Positions 1 through 11,010 of a DNA stretch of 64,000 bases are shown piece after piece. Under the pieces are notes generated by a model. That model was not told where the DNA came from. It searched no databases and saw only the letters and a program-made list of their open reading frames with translations. Positions within the stretch are counted from its first letter, which is position 1. Every line of letters starts with the position of its first letter. Both the position numbers and the translations under genes were made by a program. The DNA lies in NCBI GenBank assembly GCA_051453625.1, contig JBOZIK010000001.1, positions 206,289,866-206,353,865 of the forward strand, read 5' to 3'. This DNA is from Welwitschia mirabilis (lineage: Eukaryota > Gnetophyta > Gnetopsida > Welwitschiales).

Positions 1-409
1 TATTTTGCGATCTGTGAAGCACACTGCCTCATTCGGCGATCTGTGGTACTCATAATAATATATATAAAATCTTAATCAACATTAACTTCACTACCTCATT
101 CATTGATCTGTGAAGCCCACTGCCTCATTCGGTGATCTGTGGTAATATAATATCTCCACTGCCTCATTCGACGATCTGTGGGATTCTCTCTTCACTGCCT
201 CATTTGGCGATCTATGAAGTCCGCTGCCTCATTCAGCGATCTATAGAAAATTCATAATCATAAGTTTAACAAGATGATATCACGAATTTAAGAGAAGATT
301 AATCATGACATAACACCTCGATAAGACTTCAAAAGAGATTACAAGATAAGTATGATGGATTTAATTATGAGTTTACATCTCAAGTAAGAAGATAATTTTA
401 AGATATCGA
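1..409 (-). repeat. LTR-like repeat, copy 1 (partial)
   Basis: First of three related copies of a repeat. It holds an array of short hairpin units (1-245) followed by AT-rich sequence that is almost identical to 660-832. It is cut by the window edge on the left and by a 100-N gap on the right. Orientation is taken from copies 2 and 3, whose TATA box reads leftwards. The superfamily is not identified and no coding sequence is seen. Confidence 0.55.
12..245. repeat. Hairpin-unit array, copy 1
   Basis: About seven units share the core TGCCTCATTCGGCGATCT. The flanks of each unit are complementary to one another, and the pair differs between units: CTTCAC...GTGAAG in some, CCAC...GTGG in others. 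Each unit could fold as a short stem around an 18-base loop. The cores keep CpG dinucleotides that are otherwise scarce in the repeat DNA here. Confidence 0.75.
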
Positions 410-509
410 NNNNNNNNNNNNNNNNNNNNNNNNNNNNNNNNNNNNNNNNNNNNNNNNNNNNNNNNNNNNNNNNNNNNNNNNNNNNNNNNNNNNNNNNNNN
501 NNNNNNNNN
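410..509. other. Assembly gap, exactly 100 N
   Basis: A round 100-N run, usually a placeholder for a gap of unknown size. The sequences on its two sides (245-409 and 660-832) are near-identical, so the join may be a true tandem repeat or an assembly duplication. Confidence 0.95.
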
Positions 510-1234
510 ACTTCACCACCTCTTTTGGCAATATGTGAAGCCCACTGCCTCATTCGGTAATCTGTGGTAATATAACATCTCCACTATCTCATTCAACGAT
601 ATGTGGGATTCTCTCTTCACTGCCTCATTCGGGGATCTATGAAGTCCATTGCCTCATTTGACGATCTGTAAAAAATTCATAACCATAAGTTTAACAAGAT
701 GATATCACGAATCTAAGAGAAGATTAATCATGACATAACACCTTGACAAGACTTCAAAGAGATTACAAGATGAGTATGATGGATTTAATCATGAGTTTAC
801 ATCTCAAGTAAGAAGATAATTTTAAGATATCGAGAAATGGTACATGAAGATAAAATATGTTCAACTCAGGGTATTTTTCTTGTTCAAGTAACGAATCAAC
901 TTGCAGAAAATTCACATGCATCAATCTCAACAAACGAATATGAGAGAATCATCAAGAATATACAATTAAACCATACACAGCATAATGATTTTAATACATA
1001 TTGCATAAGAAAGAAACAAAAAGAAAGCATCAATGTAAAGAACCACACAATAGAAACGATAATCTTAATATAGAATGCATTAGAAAGGAAAAATAAGGAA
1101 GCACAAAGGTAAAGGAACTATACTGATTTTCAAGAACTCAAGATCTTTACAAGTCTTTAAGGCTTTTCTGAGCTCTAAGTCTCCATAGCAAAAGGTTTCC
1201 CAAAATGAAAGTGAGGAAAAAGGAGGAGTAGAGT

Positions 1235-1246
1235 CCTATTTATAAT
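1235..1246 (-). promoter_or_regulatory. TATA box of repeat copy 2
   Basis: On the minus strand this reads ATTATAAATAGG, a strong TATA box. The same motif at the same relative place occurs in copy 3. The tandem 37 bp units lie immediately upstream in that reading. Confidence 0.5.
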
Positions 1247-1294
1247 CGAGATTTGATGGAATGTGAAGAGTCACAAGAATATAAAGACAAACAA

Positions 1295-1440
1295 AAGTTG
1301 GCAAAGATTCCTTGCATATGAGGATAACTGAAGATTGGCAAAGATTCCTTACATATGAGGACAAATAAAAGTTGGCAAAGGTTCCTTGCATATGAGGACC
1401 TATGAAAGCTGGCAAACATTCCTCGCATAAGAAGATAAAA
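1295..1440 (-). repeat. Four ~37 bp tandem units upstream of TATA, copy 2
   Basis: Units based on GTTGGCAAAGATTCCTTGC plus ATATGAGGAC repeat four times with small changes. They sit directly upstream of the minus-strand TATA box, the usual place for U3 enhancer repeats. The minus-strand open frames here only reflect the repeat and are not treated as a gene. Confidence 0.7.
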
Positions 1441-1581
1441 TATTGAGGGTGGTTAAGAAAGGGGTTACATAACATCTCATAAATGATTGCCTGGTCACAG
1501 GTGTTTTTAATAATATAATAAAGATAATGCTTCACATTCAATAATGAGAAAAAGGAATAAATAACATGTCTCCACAATAAA

Positions 1582-1681
1582 NNNNNNNNNNNNNNNNNNN
1601 NNNNNNNNNNNNNNNNNNNNNNNNNNNNNNNNNNNNNNNNNNNNNNNNNNNNNNNNNNNNNNNNNNNNNNNNNNNNNNNNN
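1582..1681. other. Assembly gap, exactly 100 N
   Basis: A 100-N run that ends repeat copy 2. The 128 bases after it (1682-1809) are AT-rich, with nothing recognisable before copy 3 begins. Confidence 0.95.
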
Positions 1682-1817
1682 TTTAATTTAATCATTAAAT
1701 AAAATTACTTAATTTATTTAGTCTATTTTACGTTATTCATTCATTAAATGGCACTAGTGTTTTAAAACATTTTCAAATGGTAAAATTGAGTGTGGTTTTG
1801 ATTAGAAATACCCCATT

Positions 1818-2090
1818 TTTACTTCACTGCCTCATTCAGCTATCTATAAAGCCCACTGCCTCATTCGACGATCTGTGGTACTCATATGTATATATAAAAT
1901 CTCAATCATTATTAACTTCACTACCTCATTCGGTGATCTGAAGCCCACTACCTCATTCGATGATCTATGGTAATATAATATTCTTGCTACCTCATTCGGC
2001 GATCTATGATATTCTCTCCTCACTACCTCGTTCGGTGATCTGTGAAGTCCACTATCTCATTCGACAATCTGTGGAAAATTCATAACCATA
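1818..2090. repeat. Hairpin-unit array, copy 3
   Basis: Seven units of the same CTCATTCGNCGATCT core with complementary flanks, in the same alternating order as in copy 1. Some have lost pairing by single changes; the unit near 1920-1945 has lost the GT of GTGAAG. Confidence 0.7.
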
Positions 2091-2614
2091 GGTCCAACAA
2101 GATGATATCATGAAGCTCAAGGAGGATTAACCATGACATAATAGATTACAAGATGACTATAATGGATGTTATAACGAGTTTTCATTTCAAATAAGAAGAT
2201 AATTCCAAGATGTTGAGAAATAATACATGAAGATAAAATATGATTTAATACAGAGTTTCTTTTATACAAGAAAACATAACTGACTTATAGGAATTTTATA
2301 TACATTGATCAAATGAATACAAGATGCCATCAAGAAATGATAGGAGAATTAAGTCATACATAGCATAACAATTTCTGTACATATTACATAATAAGAATCA
2401 ATAAGAAAGCATAAAAGTAAAGAACCACATAATAAACATAACAATATCAACACAAAATGCGTAAGAAAGGACCAACAAGGAAGCACAAAAGAGTAGACCA
2501 TACTGATTTTTAAGAACTCAAGATTTTTGCAAGTCTTCAAGGATTTTTCAAGCTTCAAGACTCCGTAGCAAAGGGTTTCCCAAAATGAAAGTGAGGAAAA
2601 AGGAAGAGTAGAGC

Positions 2615-2626
2615 CCTATTTATAAT
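2615..2626 (-). promoter_or_regulatory. TATA box of repeat copy 3
   Basis: Minus-strand ATTATAAATAGG, identical to copy 2. It is followed, in that reading, by a CTC-rich start region, as in a plant LTR promoter. Confidence 0.5.
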
Positions 2627-2675
2627 CGAGATTTGGTGGAACGCGAAGAGTCACAAGAATATAAATAAAAACGAA

Positions 2676-2820
2676 AGTTGACAAAGATTCCTTGCATATG
2701 AGGACAAACGAAGATTAGCAAAGATTCCTTACATATTAGGACAAATAAAAGTTGGCAAAGGTTCCTTGCATATGAGGACGAATGAAAGTTGGCAAAGATT
2801 CCTTGCATAAGAAGATAAAA
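2676..2820 (-). repeat. Four ~37 bp tandem units upstream of TATA, copy 3
   Basis: Same unit family and number as at 1295-1440. The matching count suggests that the array predates the duplication of the repeat. Confidence 0.65.
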
Positions 2821-3159
2821 TATTGTAAATGAGGGCAGTTAAGAAAGGGGTTACATAACGTCTCATAAATGATTGCCTGACCACTGGGTGCTTTTAATAA
2901 TATAATAAACATAATGCTTCACATTCAATAACGAGAAAAAGAAATAAATAACATGTTTCCACAATAGCATTTTACTTTCAACTGCATAAGTAAATAAAAG
3001 ATATCATTTTCACCATAAGAGCATATAAAGATTGGGTATAAACATTCATATAAAACAATATTCATATTGCAATTCAATAATATAATATTTTAAGAACATG
3101 ACAATTATAACAAGTTGGGATTTCAAGTAATCTAATATTTTCCAATAATTCATTAAGTA

Positions 3160-4055
3160 TAAACTTGCAAATTTATTAGAAAAGCTAAAATATGGACGTG
3201 ATAATAATACACATAGCTTTAAAATAATATTACTAATAAAAAAAGATTAGATTTTCCTCACTTAGATGAATAAAGAAGATTGTCATTCCCTTTGTCATCC
3301 TCACAATAGATAAGACGATGACATTGCACATGCCACATTGAATGCTAATGTGGATGCTGAGATGGTACTTATGAATCATGTTTTATAAAATGTTGTCATC
3401 CCCATGATAGTTCAAATAACAGTTAGGATAACAGTTATAACTACCAGCTGATCTTTATCTATTTTATGCTTTTCTTTTTTGTGATGGAGTAAATTTTGCA
3501 GTGCCTTGTGTGTGTTAGTTTTATTTTGTAATCCTATAAATAAGACCCTCTTTGACTCTCCTCTTCATCTTTGATGCATTGGAAATTCTTGTGATAAGAG
3601 ATAGAAGGATAGGAAATCCATCTTAAGAGTTGTAAAAAGACATTCCCTTGTTAAAGGGTTGTGCATCCTCCATTGAGGCTCGACTATTTTGTAACCCAGA
3701 TGTTGGTTCCTTTTAATATAAATCTTTTTTTTCATTTATACATTTAGTTTTGTTAAATGCCCCTTATGGTTTATGTTTCCCTTTATCTAATGATAGCTTT
3801 ATTGGTAATATAATTCTTAAGAGTAGCCTTTTTTAAGACTAAAAGAAAGTAGTTTAGATTTATTTTACATCACATTTAGATTTAGTTACATTTGCATTTG
3901 CATTACATCTTTATTTTCTAATTGTTCTTAAATTTTGGTTACATATTCTTATGAAAACTAATCCTTATTCTTCTCTTATAAGTCTTTAACAAGATACAAC
4001 ATTTGGGTTATCCCACTCATACTAATATGTGTATGCAAAAATACCCAATGCAATA
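3160..4055 (+). repeat. Element 1, 5' LTR
   Basis: Aligns with 9,285-10,156 through the TATA region, the TTGTAACCCAGATGTTGG segment and the end GTATGCAAAAATA...GCAATA, which matches GCAACA of the 3' LTR after one C-to-T change. The TATA box TATAAATAAGACC is at 3535-3547. Alignment fades upstream of about 3160, so the true start may lie up to about 100 bp further left. Confidence 0.7.
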
Positions 4056-4058
4056 AAT

Positions 4059-4076
4059 TAGTGCCATTGCCAGGAA
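4059..4076 (+). promoter_or_regulatory. Element 1 primer-binding site
   Basis: TAGTGCCATTGCCAGGAA lies three bases after the LTR end. It equals TGGCGCCGTTGCCGGGGA, a site common in plant Gypsy elements, with five changes, all C-to-T or G-to-A. Reverse transcription would have been primed here. Confidence 0.7.
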
Positions 4077-4536
4077 AGGCTACTGAGGAGTATGAGGATT
4101 GTCATCATTTAGATAAGTACATTGGATTTTTGTTTGGTTATTTATCCATGGTAACATTGTATCTTAATTAAGAGCCATAGTACTTTTTTTGTATTTGTAA
4201 ATTTTTTATTTTTGGTTTTAATAGTAAAATGATTGTCATCCCCTCTATTATCCTCACAATAGTCAAAATAATAGTCTATGCTTTTAATTTTTGTTTTTAG
4301 ATTTTGGTTTTCTATTAGCATAATAGTAATTGATTTCTATTATCTCCTTAGTCATTTGAATGATCAGGAGGATGACAATCTATGTTTTTATAGCTTTTTG
4401 CTTTTCACTCAGTTAAGCTTCTATTTTCTACTTTCTATGTTTGTCATCCCATTTGTTGTCCCCATAACAGGAAGGATGACTATTTGTTATTTTTAATTTG
4501 ACTTTCTATTATTATCTATTTATAGGATGATGTTAC

Positions 4537-5900
4537 ATGATTATTTTAGAAAAGAAATATCAGAGAGAAAGACTATTGATAGAAGAAGACATTAGAGAAG
4601 GACTGGTAGACTTCGAAATCGAATTAAAAAAACAATCTTCAAGTGCATACAATATCCATTTTGAATTTATTTTTTCTAAATTAGATCTTATTATAGAAAA
4701 CCTTATAGAAGAAAATTTAGAAGGAGAAAATTATTTTATAATTTTAAGTACTACCCAAAAGCAAAGGCAAGTTGTAGGATTTCCAAACCCTAGTCCTAAT
4801 GCAAACCTTACCCTAAGGGAATTACTAAAAAATAGGAAATGAGAACTTCAAACTCCTTTCAATTTACTCTTAGGAGATAATGTTGAGTAAAGAACCTAAA
4901 CGCCTATCCAATCTTTACTGATAAATATGATGATAATCCCCTTCAACACATTGCAGACATAAAACAATTAATTATTACCTTTAAAAATGGAAAAAAGAGG
5001 ACTAGTAATAGAATATACATGGTAATCTTTCCTATGACTTTGAAAGAAAGAGCTAAAAATTGACTAAAAACTATACCCTACAAAAGTGTAAAGTTTTTGA
5101 ATCAAGTTCAAGAGGCTTTTATTAAAAGATTCATGAGTTAAAAAAACTATTTGATAAAGGAAAAAAGAATTAATAAATTTTCAACAATAACCAAATGAGG
5201 ATTGCACTTCCACATATGAAATTTTCTTCAATTCCATTCTCTCTAATATAGTAGATACTTTTTAATAAGAAGAATTAGTTAACTACTTTTATAGTAGGCT
5301 AAAGTGTCACACAAAATAACTTGTAGATTTTTCTTTGGTGGAAACCTTGTGAACCTCACATTAGAATATGCTTGAAAAACATTAGAAGAACTTGTGAAGG
5401 TAAGATAAACTTAGCCCACATCAAAAGAAAATCACATTTTAGGACAACTCATTAAAGACTTGAAAGAGTTTAAATAGGAAAATGAGATAGAATACAACCC
5501 TACAAATATAATTAGAAATTTTACAACAACCTAGAGAAGTATATGAAAATGATCTTAGATGTCAAATCAGCGACTAAGAAGATTTTTATGCCTACATGTA
5601 ACTTATGTGAGAATAATTATCACATTACTAAGGATTATTCACTATTATTATGAACATACAAAGAGAAAATACTTGAAGAAGTTTACACTTTTAATCAGAC
5701 ATTTTCAAACTTTATAAATCAAAATCAGGTACAACCTAGGTTAAATACACACTTTTAAAATAATTTTCAACCTTTTAAAAATCAATTCCAAAATTCAAAC
5801 TCCCTACCAAATTCATCAAACTTTCAAAAGCCCAATGATGCACTCACAAACATTTTGGATGAATTTAGAAAATTACAAGAAATGATAAATGCCAAACTTA
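4537..5900 (+). pseudogene. Element 1 gag remnant
   Basis: The open stretch 4537-4842 (101 residues) contains IEEDIREGLVDFE and ends in NLTLRELLKNRK. It matches the gag start of element 3 (EETIKEGLVYF) and the N-terminal fragment of element 2 (VTIRELIGRRR). From 4880 to about 5560 stop-broken fragments match the capsid region of element 3: a Trp-Leu-Lys-containing stretch, FIKRFM, FQQYP-like and an EELV/I..FYSGL-like stretch. This is the usual core of plant Gypsy gag (Retrotrans_gag). It cannot make a protein now. Confidence 0.65.
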
Positions 5901-6433
5901 TCAACTTAGTAAATTTCCTTTAACAAACAATGTCAGTAAACCAAAGACCACAATGAACATTAGCTACACAAGGTTTATCAAAACTTGATGAAATAAGAAG
6001 AGACTATAAGGTTGTAATAAGAAGTGGACATGAAGTAAACACTCCTTCTTGTGAAGCATCAACCTCCTAAATTGACACTTGATATGATGAGGAAAAAGAG
6101 GATATTGAAATATTAGAAGATCATAACTTCCCTTCTCTTCATAAAATAAAAAGAAAAATTCTTCATAAAGGCAACCAGCTACCCCTTGGCTTGATAGCCT
6201 TAATAGTAATCTAACTTTCAATGAACATCTTAAAGCCTTAATGAAAAATGTGAGTATAAACGTACCCTTCTGGAAACTTTTACAATAAAATATGGGGTAG
6301 TTAAAGCTATGGAAAGATTTAATAAAAAAAAAAACAAAAATAGGTTATTTCTAACAAAGTATTTCTAGCATAATCCCTCATGAGATTAGTATTATAGAAT
6401 TATCCCAAATTTAAATATTCAGGGGTAGAAACG

Positions 6434-6712
6434 GTGAATGTCATAGTAGAGGGAAACAAAAAGATTAGAAGATCTTTAATTAACATTAGAGTGAGTGTTA
6501 ATATCATGCCACTACGCATTTGTAAGAGACTTGGTTTATGGGGTATAATAGAGCCTACTCAAATTATTTTAGGATTAGCAGATACCTTAGTTAAGAAACT
6601 CTTAGGGGTCATCAAAGAATTTGTGATCCAAATTAAAGAGGCTATCTACCAAATAGATGTAATTATCATAGAAGTCAAACATAATAGAGGATACCCATTA
6701 CTTCTAAGATGA
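6434..6712 (+). pseudogene. Element 1 retropepsin remnant, active-site Asp lost
   Basis: An open run of 92 residues with SVNIMPLRICKRLGL and VIIIEVKHNRGYPLLL, typical of the aspartic protease of Athila/Tat Gypsy elements. The active-site segment reads INIRVS where element 3 keeps IDIGTS. The catalytic Asp is Asn (AAC at 6482-6484, one G-to-A step) and the following Gly is Arg. It would be inactive even if translated. Confidence 0.7.
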
Positions 6713-7079
6713 GCATTCTATGTAACAACCCACTACATTATTGATACTAGGATGGAATGATGAAGTATCACCTAGGAAATAAAATGTTTACAATTAGAGT
6801 TTTTGATGTAGCTAAGAAAGATCTAGACAATGAAATTGCTTAGAAGATAATATCAAACCAACCTTATTTCTTCAACATTATTCCCTTGAAGAAAGAGGAC
6901 CAACATTACATAAGCCTACACTTTATGTTAATCCAGTTAAAAATTTAAAATTCATTGATACATTTGACTTTAAGCATGAATTTGTAAATTAAAATAAAAA
7001 AATAGAACTGTTAGATTGCAAGGAAGATAAACCATTAAATGAAAACTCATACCTTGAGGAAGAGTTCACTACATGAGCT

Positions 7080-7290
7080 AGAAACAAAAAATCATAATGT
7101 GAATTTGGATCTAAAAAATCTTTCTAATGGACTAGAACATATTTTTCTCTATGATGATTAAAACAAAGCTCTTATAATCAATGAAAATCTTTTACCAGAG
7201 TCAACATTAATCTCTCTTTTGACTTCCATAATTCGTGTGCTTCCAAGATCTCATAAAGTTTTATTTTCTATCCCTCACTTCCTCTAATTG
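7080..7290 (+). pseudogene. Element 1 RT N-terminal leader remnant
   Basis: Stop-broken sequence LKNLSNGLEHIFLYDD aligns with DLSNDLKYIFLNNN in element 3. This segment precedes the RT core in Athila/Tat polyproteins. The RT core itself is not found after it. Confidence 0.5.
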
Positions 7291-7499
7291 ATTTTATTTA
7301 AAAATAATCATATGCCTTTTATGTTTTATTAATTGGTGAACATTTGGTTTGGACCTTATTTCTCTAAAAGAATGTAATATCCTAAGACCATCTAAAGAAA
7401 TCCTTCCCTTTTTCTTTCTTTTTAATAAAAGTTTAAATATATTTTAGGATTTTATGTTTTTATAATCTTGACTTTGTTTTTTTAGTAATAAATTAATCT

Positions 7500-7625
7500 A
7501 TGTTTAGGTTGTTACCTTTTGAGAAAGTACATTCTTATGGCTCTATTAAGATTTCTAACTTAACCACTTTAGAATTTTAGAAAGTTAATGGGAAAAGGTT
7601 GGAAATATATGAGCAACCATCTAAA
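7500..7625 (+). pseudogene. Element 1 integrase C-terminal tail
   Basis: Translation gives EKVHSYGSIKISNL and, after a stop, KVNGKRLEIYEQPS. It matches the end of plant Gypsy integrases (V.P.GAVEI...F.VNGQRLK.Y). It lies close to the RT leader with no catalytic integrase domain between them, as in element 3. Confidence 0.6.
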
Positions 7626-7740
7626 TTTTCTTTTAGCTTTCTCTTTTGGACGCCATTATGACATTACTTAATCATCTTTCAAATATGACTTATGTATTTA
7701 TTTCCATAACTAGTCTTTTGACTTGGGCATTTTACAGTCG

Positions 7741-7764
7741 TAAGATTGGATTCTTCCAATCTTA
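7741..7764 (+). other. Conserved hairpin in the element 1 3' internal region
   Basis: Perfect 10-base arms TAAGATTGGA and TCCAATCTTA flank a four-base loop. Related hairpins at the same relative place occur in element 2 (18054-18076) and element 3 (38351-38372). Its role is unknown; it lies downstream of the integrase remnant in the non-coding 3' part. Confidence 0.55.
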
Positions 7765-9130
7765 AGACATTCACACATATCTAAACTTTAGTTTAGAGGA
7801 AGATGCTTTATTTTTTATGTTTTTTTCAATGATGAAAAGGTCTTAGATTGTTTAAGAGTGTTCTTTTCTGGTTTTATCTTATCACTTCACCTTTGTATTT
7901 TGGAGCGTGTGGTCATGTGAAATGTTTTTATTTAAAGAAAAAAAAAGTAAAATAAGATCATAATGTTTTATATTCATGATAGCTCAAAAACATGGTCATC
8001 ATGATGTCCTACCGCAAGTAGACCAAGCAAATTTTCTTAAAAGGGACTCTTGGCAGTGTAATATGAAAACTATGAAAACTCCACTAGGAGGTTAATTGGC
8101 TATTCTTCATAGATTCTTACTTCTCTAATAATGGTTTCACTTTCCTTGTCATGGATAATAAAATAATAATAAAAACTTGGAAGCTACAGGATCAGTGATG
8201 TTCTTGTAGTCATCAGAAGTATTTCTTGTTTCTTAGACTTCTAGTCTTTTTACATGATCATTTTATTTATTAAGATTTAGGTGTTTGTTTTGAGATGTAA
8301 GTAGATGAGTTTATCTTTAAGAAACTCTTTAATCTTATCATTCATTGTTAAAAGAATTTGATTTTTAGCATCATCACAAGCACTACCTCATCGAATGGAA
8401 ATTTTTTAATCCATCAAGTCATGCATTTTAAAATCAAGTGATGTTATGATTTATTTCAAGAAAACTTGGTAGGTTAAAATCTTAAGTAGGTAGGCTATAT
8501 TCTTTATGTTTTCTTATGTTCATTCTTTTTGTTTTATTTTGTTGTTTGGTTAGTTATTTCAAAGTCATTTTGGTATTTTTTTATCCTTTTAAGACCCTAA
8601 CATTTAATGCTTTTCTTACCTAGTTTTCAATAAACAGTTGAATTTTCTTAATAATTTTGGGATGTTTATTTTTAGTCTTTTGAAGTTCTCAACATTGCTC
8701 ATAATAATTTTGTGACAAAACATCTTCTTTGCTTATTAGAATATTTCATTCATCTATATTTTTCAAATCTGACATTTTTATACTTATCTTTGTACTTAAT
8801 TTTGAAAGTTATCCAAATTCAAAAAGACTCATCACCTTCCTTCTCATTGTCATTTGCTTTCTTTGCTTTATTAACTAATATGGGATGTATTATTTTTCTC
8901 AGGAGGTAGGACCCATTTTCATGGCTCATTTTCATAAACATTTTAAGTTATTTCAAAGCTTTTATGAGACATAATTTTGAAATTTTCATATGCATGACAT
9001 GTAACTTATTATTTTGCTATGAGATGTGTTTTATGAGCTTGTTTTGTAATTTTAGATTGATTTTTTTTTATAAAATAAATTGAATTGCATTTGTGGTTTT
9101 TCATCTAATTTTTTTCAGGGACTGACAAAG
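7765..9130 (+). other. Element 1 non-coding 3' region
   Basis: AT-rich and partly alignable with 38,370-39,680 of element 3 (for example a block near 8000-8110 with its partner near 38,610-38,710). No protein domain is recognised. Athila elements carry an envelope-like frame in this position, but I see no membrane-protein frame here. Confidence 0.5.
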
Positions 9131-9146
9131 GCTAAGTTGGAGGTTA

Positions 9147-10156
9147 TGATGTGCTACCAATTTCTATGTATTTCATGGGGTTTTATGAGCTACTTTGCAG
9201 GACATCTATACAATTTTAAATGCAATTCTAAGGATTTTGGAGGCTTGATGGAAGATCTTAGAAATTTGTAATTCTAGGTATGATTTAAGGCATTTAAGGT
9301 ACATTCTGATATACATAGCTTTAGAGGAAGATTATTGATGGAAAAGGCTAGCTTCTCCTTACTTAGATGAACAAAGAAGATTATTATCCTCTCTGTGATC
9401 TCCATGGCAGGTAGGATGATGACATTACACATGCCATATTGAATGTTGACATGGATGCTGAGCTAGAATTATCGAGTTATGTTTTATAATTCTATCATCC
9501 CCATAGTCATCTAGATGATACTCAAGACAATAGTTGTAACTGTCAGCTGACTTTTATTTATATCATCCATTTCTTTTCTATAATGAAGCAAGTTTTGCAA
9601 TGCCTTTTTTGTGTCAGTTCTGTTTTGTAACCCTATAAATAAGACCTTATTTGACTCTTCTCTTTGTCTTCAATGCATCGAAAATTCTCATGATAGGAGA
9701 TCAAAGGATGGAATATCCATCTTGAGAGTTGCAGAAAGATGTTTCCTTGGTGAAGGGCTATGCATTCTCCATTGAGGCTTGGCTATTTTGTAACCCAGAT
9801 GTTGGTTCCTTTTAATATAAAACTCTTTTTTCATTATGCATTTATTTTTGTTAAATGCCCCTTATGATTTATTTTACCCTTAATCTAATGACAATTTCAT
9901 TAGTGATATAGGTCTTTGGGGACAACCTTTATTAAGGTTGAAAGAAAGTAGTTTATATTTATTTTGCATTACATTTAGATTTAGTTGCATTTGCATTTGC
10001 ATTACATCTTTATTTCCTACATTGTTCTTAAATTTTGATTATATATTCTTGTAAAAATCAATTCTTATTCTTCTCTTTTAAGTCTTCAGTAAGATATGAC
10101 ATTTGGGTTACTCCCACTCATACTAGTATGTGTATGCAAAAATATGCACTGCAACA
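9147..10156 (+). repeat. Element 1, 3' LTR
   Basis: Starts with TGATGTGC after the purine tract and ends in GCAACA. TATA box TATAAATAAGACC at 9634-9646. It carries the intact palindrome TCATCTAGATGA at 9507-9518, which is eroded in the 5' LTR. The ORFs inside are LTR sequence, not genes. Confidence 0.7.
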
Positions 10157-10599
10157 ATGGCCGCTTGATAATCATATATTGGTGAATCATGGAGGATCAT
10201 ATGAATGCTTACATTAACACTCTAGAGTAATAGACTAGAAACATTTTACAATAATCTAAAGTCAATTATGTGAGTGTTAAGGCTTCATAAAATGAAATGG
10301 ATGATAATATTAACTCTATCTTTAGAGCACTTAAAAGATATTCATGGAAATAGCCAATCCAAGACCTTAGTTATACTAACAATTTCTTCAAGCATAGAAT
10401 GAAAAAATACAAAGTCCAAAAAAGAATGCTCCATAATATTTTAAACAACGAGGACTGCAGAAAATCAATAGGCATGTATAATAGTGTTACATTCATGATT
10501 TACCTTAAGCTACTAAAGATAGCATGATGAAAGACTGTCACATGTAGGGATATGTAGTGAAGGTTCAAATTTGCATGTATGCTAGTGCTCCAAAATCCT

Positions 10600-11010
10600 A
10601 TAAGGAAGAAATAAAATGATTACAATATATTAAAAACCTTTTCATATTAAAAAATGTTGAGGATAACTAGTGTAGCAAATATGTGTCTATGTTTCTTATA
10701 GGTGATATTGCAGGTTAGTGAAATGGACTTAGCATAATAAGAAATAATTGGGTTGAATGGATAGAGTTTAGGAAGGAATTCGAAAAAAAATTCATTATTA
10801 ACTACTTTATTAAGAATACAAAAATGTAGTTTAAATACCTAAGGTTATAAATGAAGAGTCTCAATGATTTTTGAAAATAACTTCAAAATTTAGAAAAATT
10901 TCAAACATAGCAGGATTTAGAATAACTTGCTAATAATTTTAATGGTACACTTCCATCTCAACTATGAAATTTTGTATATTCACTAGAATCTAATTTTTCA
11001 TAAGAATTAT
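10600..11010 (+). pseudogene. Degenerate Gypsy gag fragment
   Basis: Translation in one frame with stops gives NNWVEWIEFRKEFEKKF and, further on, YLRL...SLNDF...LQNLEKFQ. This follows the gag pattern in which a Trp-containing helix is followed by EF...F and a long amphipathic stretch. It differs from the gag of elements 1-3, so it belongs to another Gypsy lineage. LTRs were not found. Confidence 0.45.

Larger units (their letters stand above)
510..1581 (-). repeat. LTR-like repeat, copy 2
   Basis: This copy aligns along its length with copy 3, at an offset near 1,380. In the leftward reading it holds, in order, a T-rich start with TGTGGAGACATG (complement of the end near 1,575), four tandem units of about 37 bp (1295-1440), a TATA box (1235-1246), an AT-rich transcribed stretch and the hairpin array (510-672). 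That order (enhancer-like repeats, TATA box, leader) resembles U3-R-U5 of an LTR. Primer-binding site and internal coding region are not visible, so it may be a solo LTR or part of a tandem array. Confidence 0.5.
1810..2966 (-). repeat. LTR-like repeat, copy 3
   Basis: The most complete copy: hairpin array (1818-2090), AT-rich stretch, TATA box on the minus strand (2615-2626) and tandem units (2676-2820). In the leftward reading it would begin with TGTGGAAACATG at about 2966, as many plant LTRs begin with TG. The other terminus and a primer-binding site were not found. Confidence 0.5.
3160..10156 (+). mobile_element. Ty3/Gypsy (Athila/Tat-like) element 1, decayed, non-autonomous
   Basis: A plus-strand LTR element. 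Both LTRs carry matching promoter and terminal sequence. A primer-binding site follows the 5' LTR at 4059, and a purine-rich AAGTTGGAGG tract precedes the 3' LTR. The inside holds gag (about 4537-5900), a retropepsin remnant (6434-6712), an RT N-terminal stretch (about 7080-7260) and then, without RT core, RNase H or integrase core, the integrase C-terminal tail (about 7500-7620). About 1.5 kb of non-coding sequence leads to the 3' LTR. Frames are broken by many stops, most explained by C-to-T or G-to-A. The left edge is approximate because the 5' LTR has diverged there. Confidence 0.75.

Noticed and set aside
837-1073. 78-residue ATG frame
   Set aside because: It lies inside repeat copy 2, is not kept in copy 3 and has no recognisable domain.
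1236-1577. Minus-strand frames of 113 and 62 residues with repeating peptide
   Set aside because: The peptide repeats only mirror the 37 bp tandem units upstream of the TATA box, and two frames of the same array are open.
12-2090. Regularly spaced short repeats resembling a CRISPR array
   Set aside because: The units are nearly contiguous with no unique spacers of even length, the arms co-vary, and the context is a plant LTR-like repeat without cas genes.
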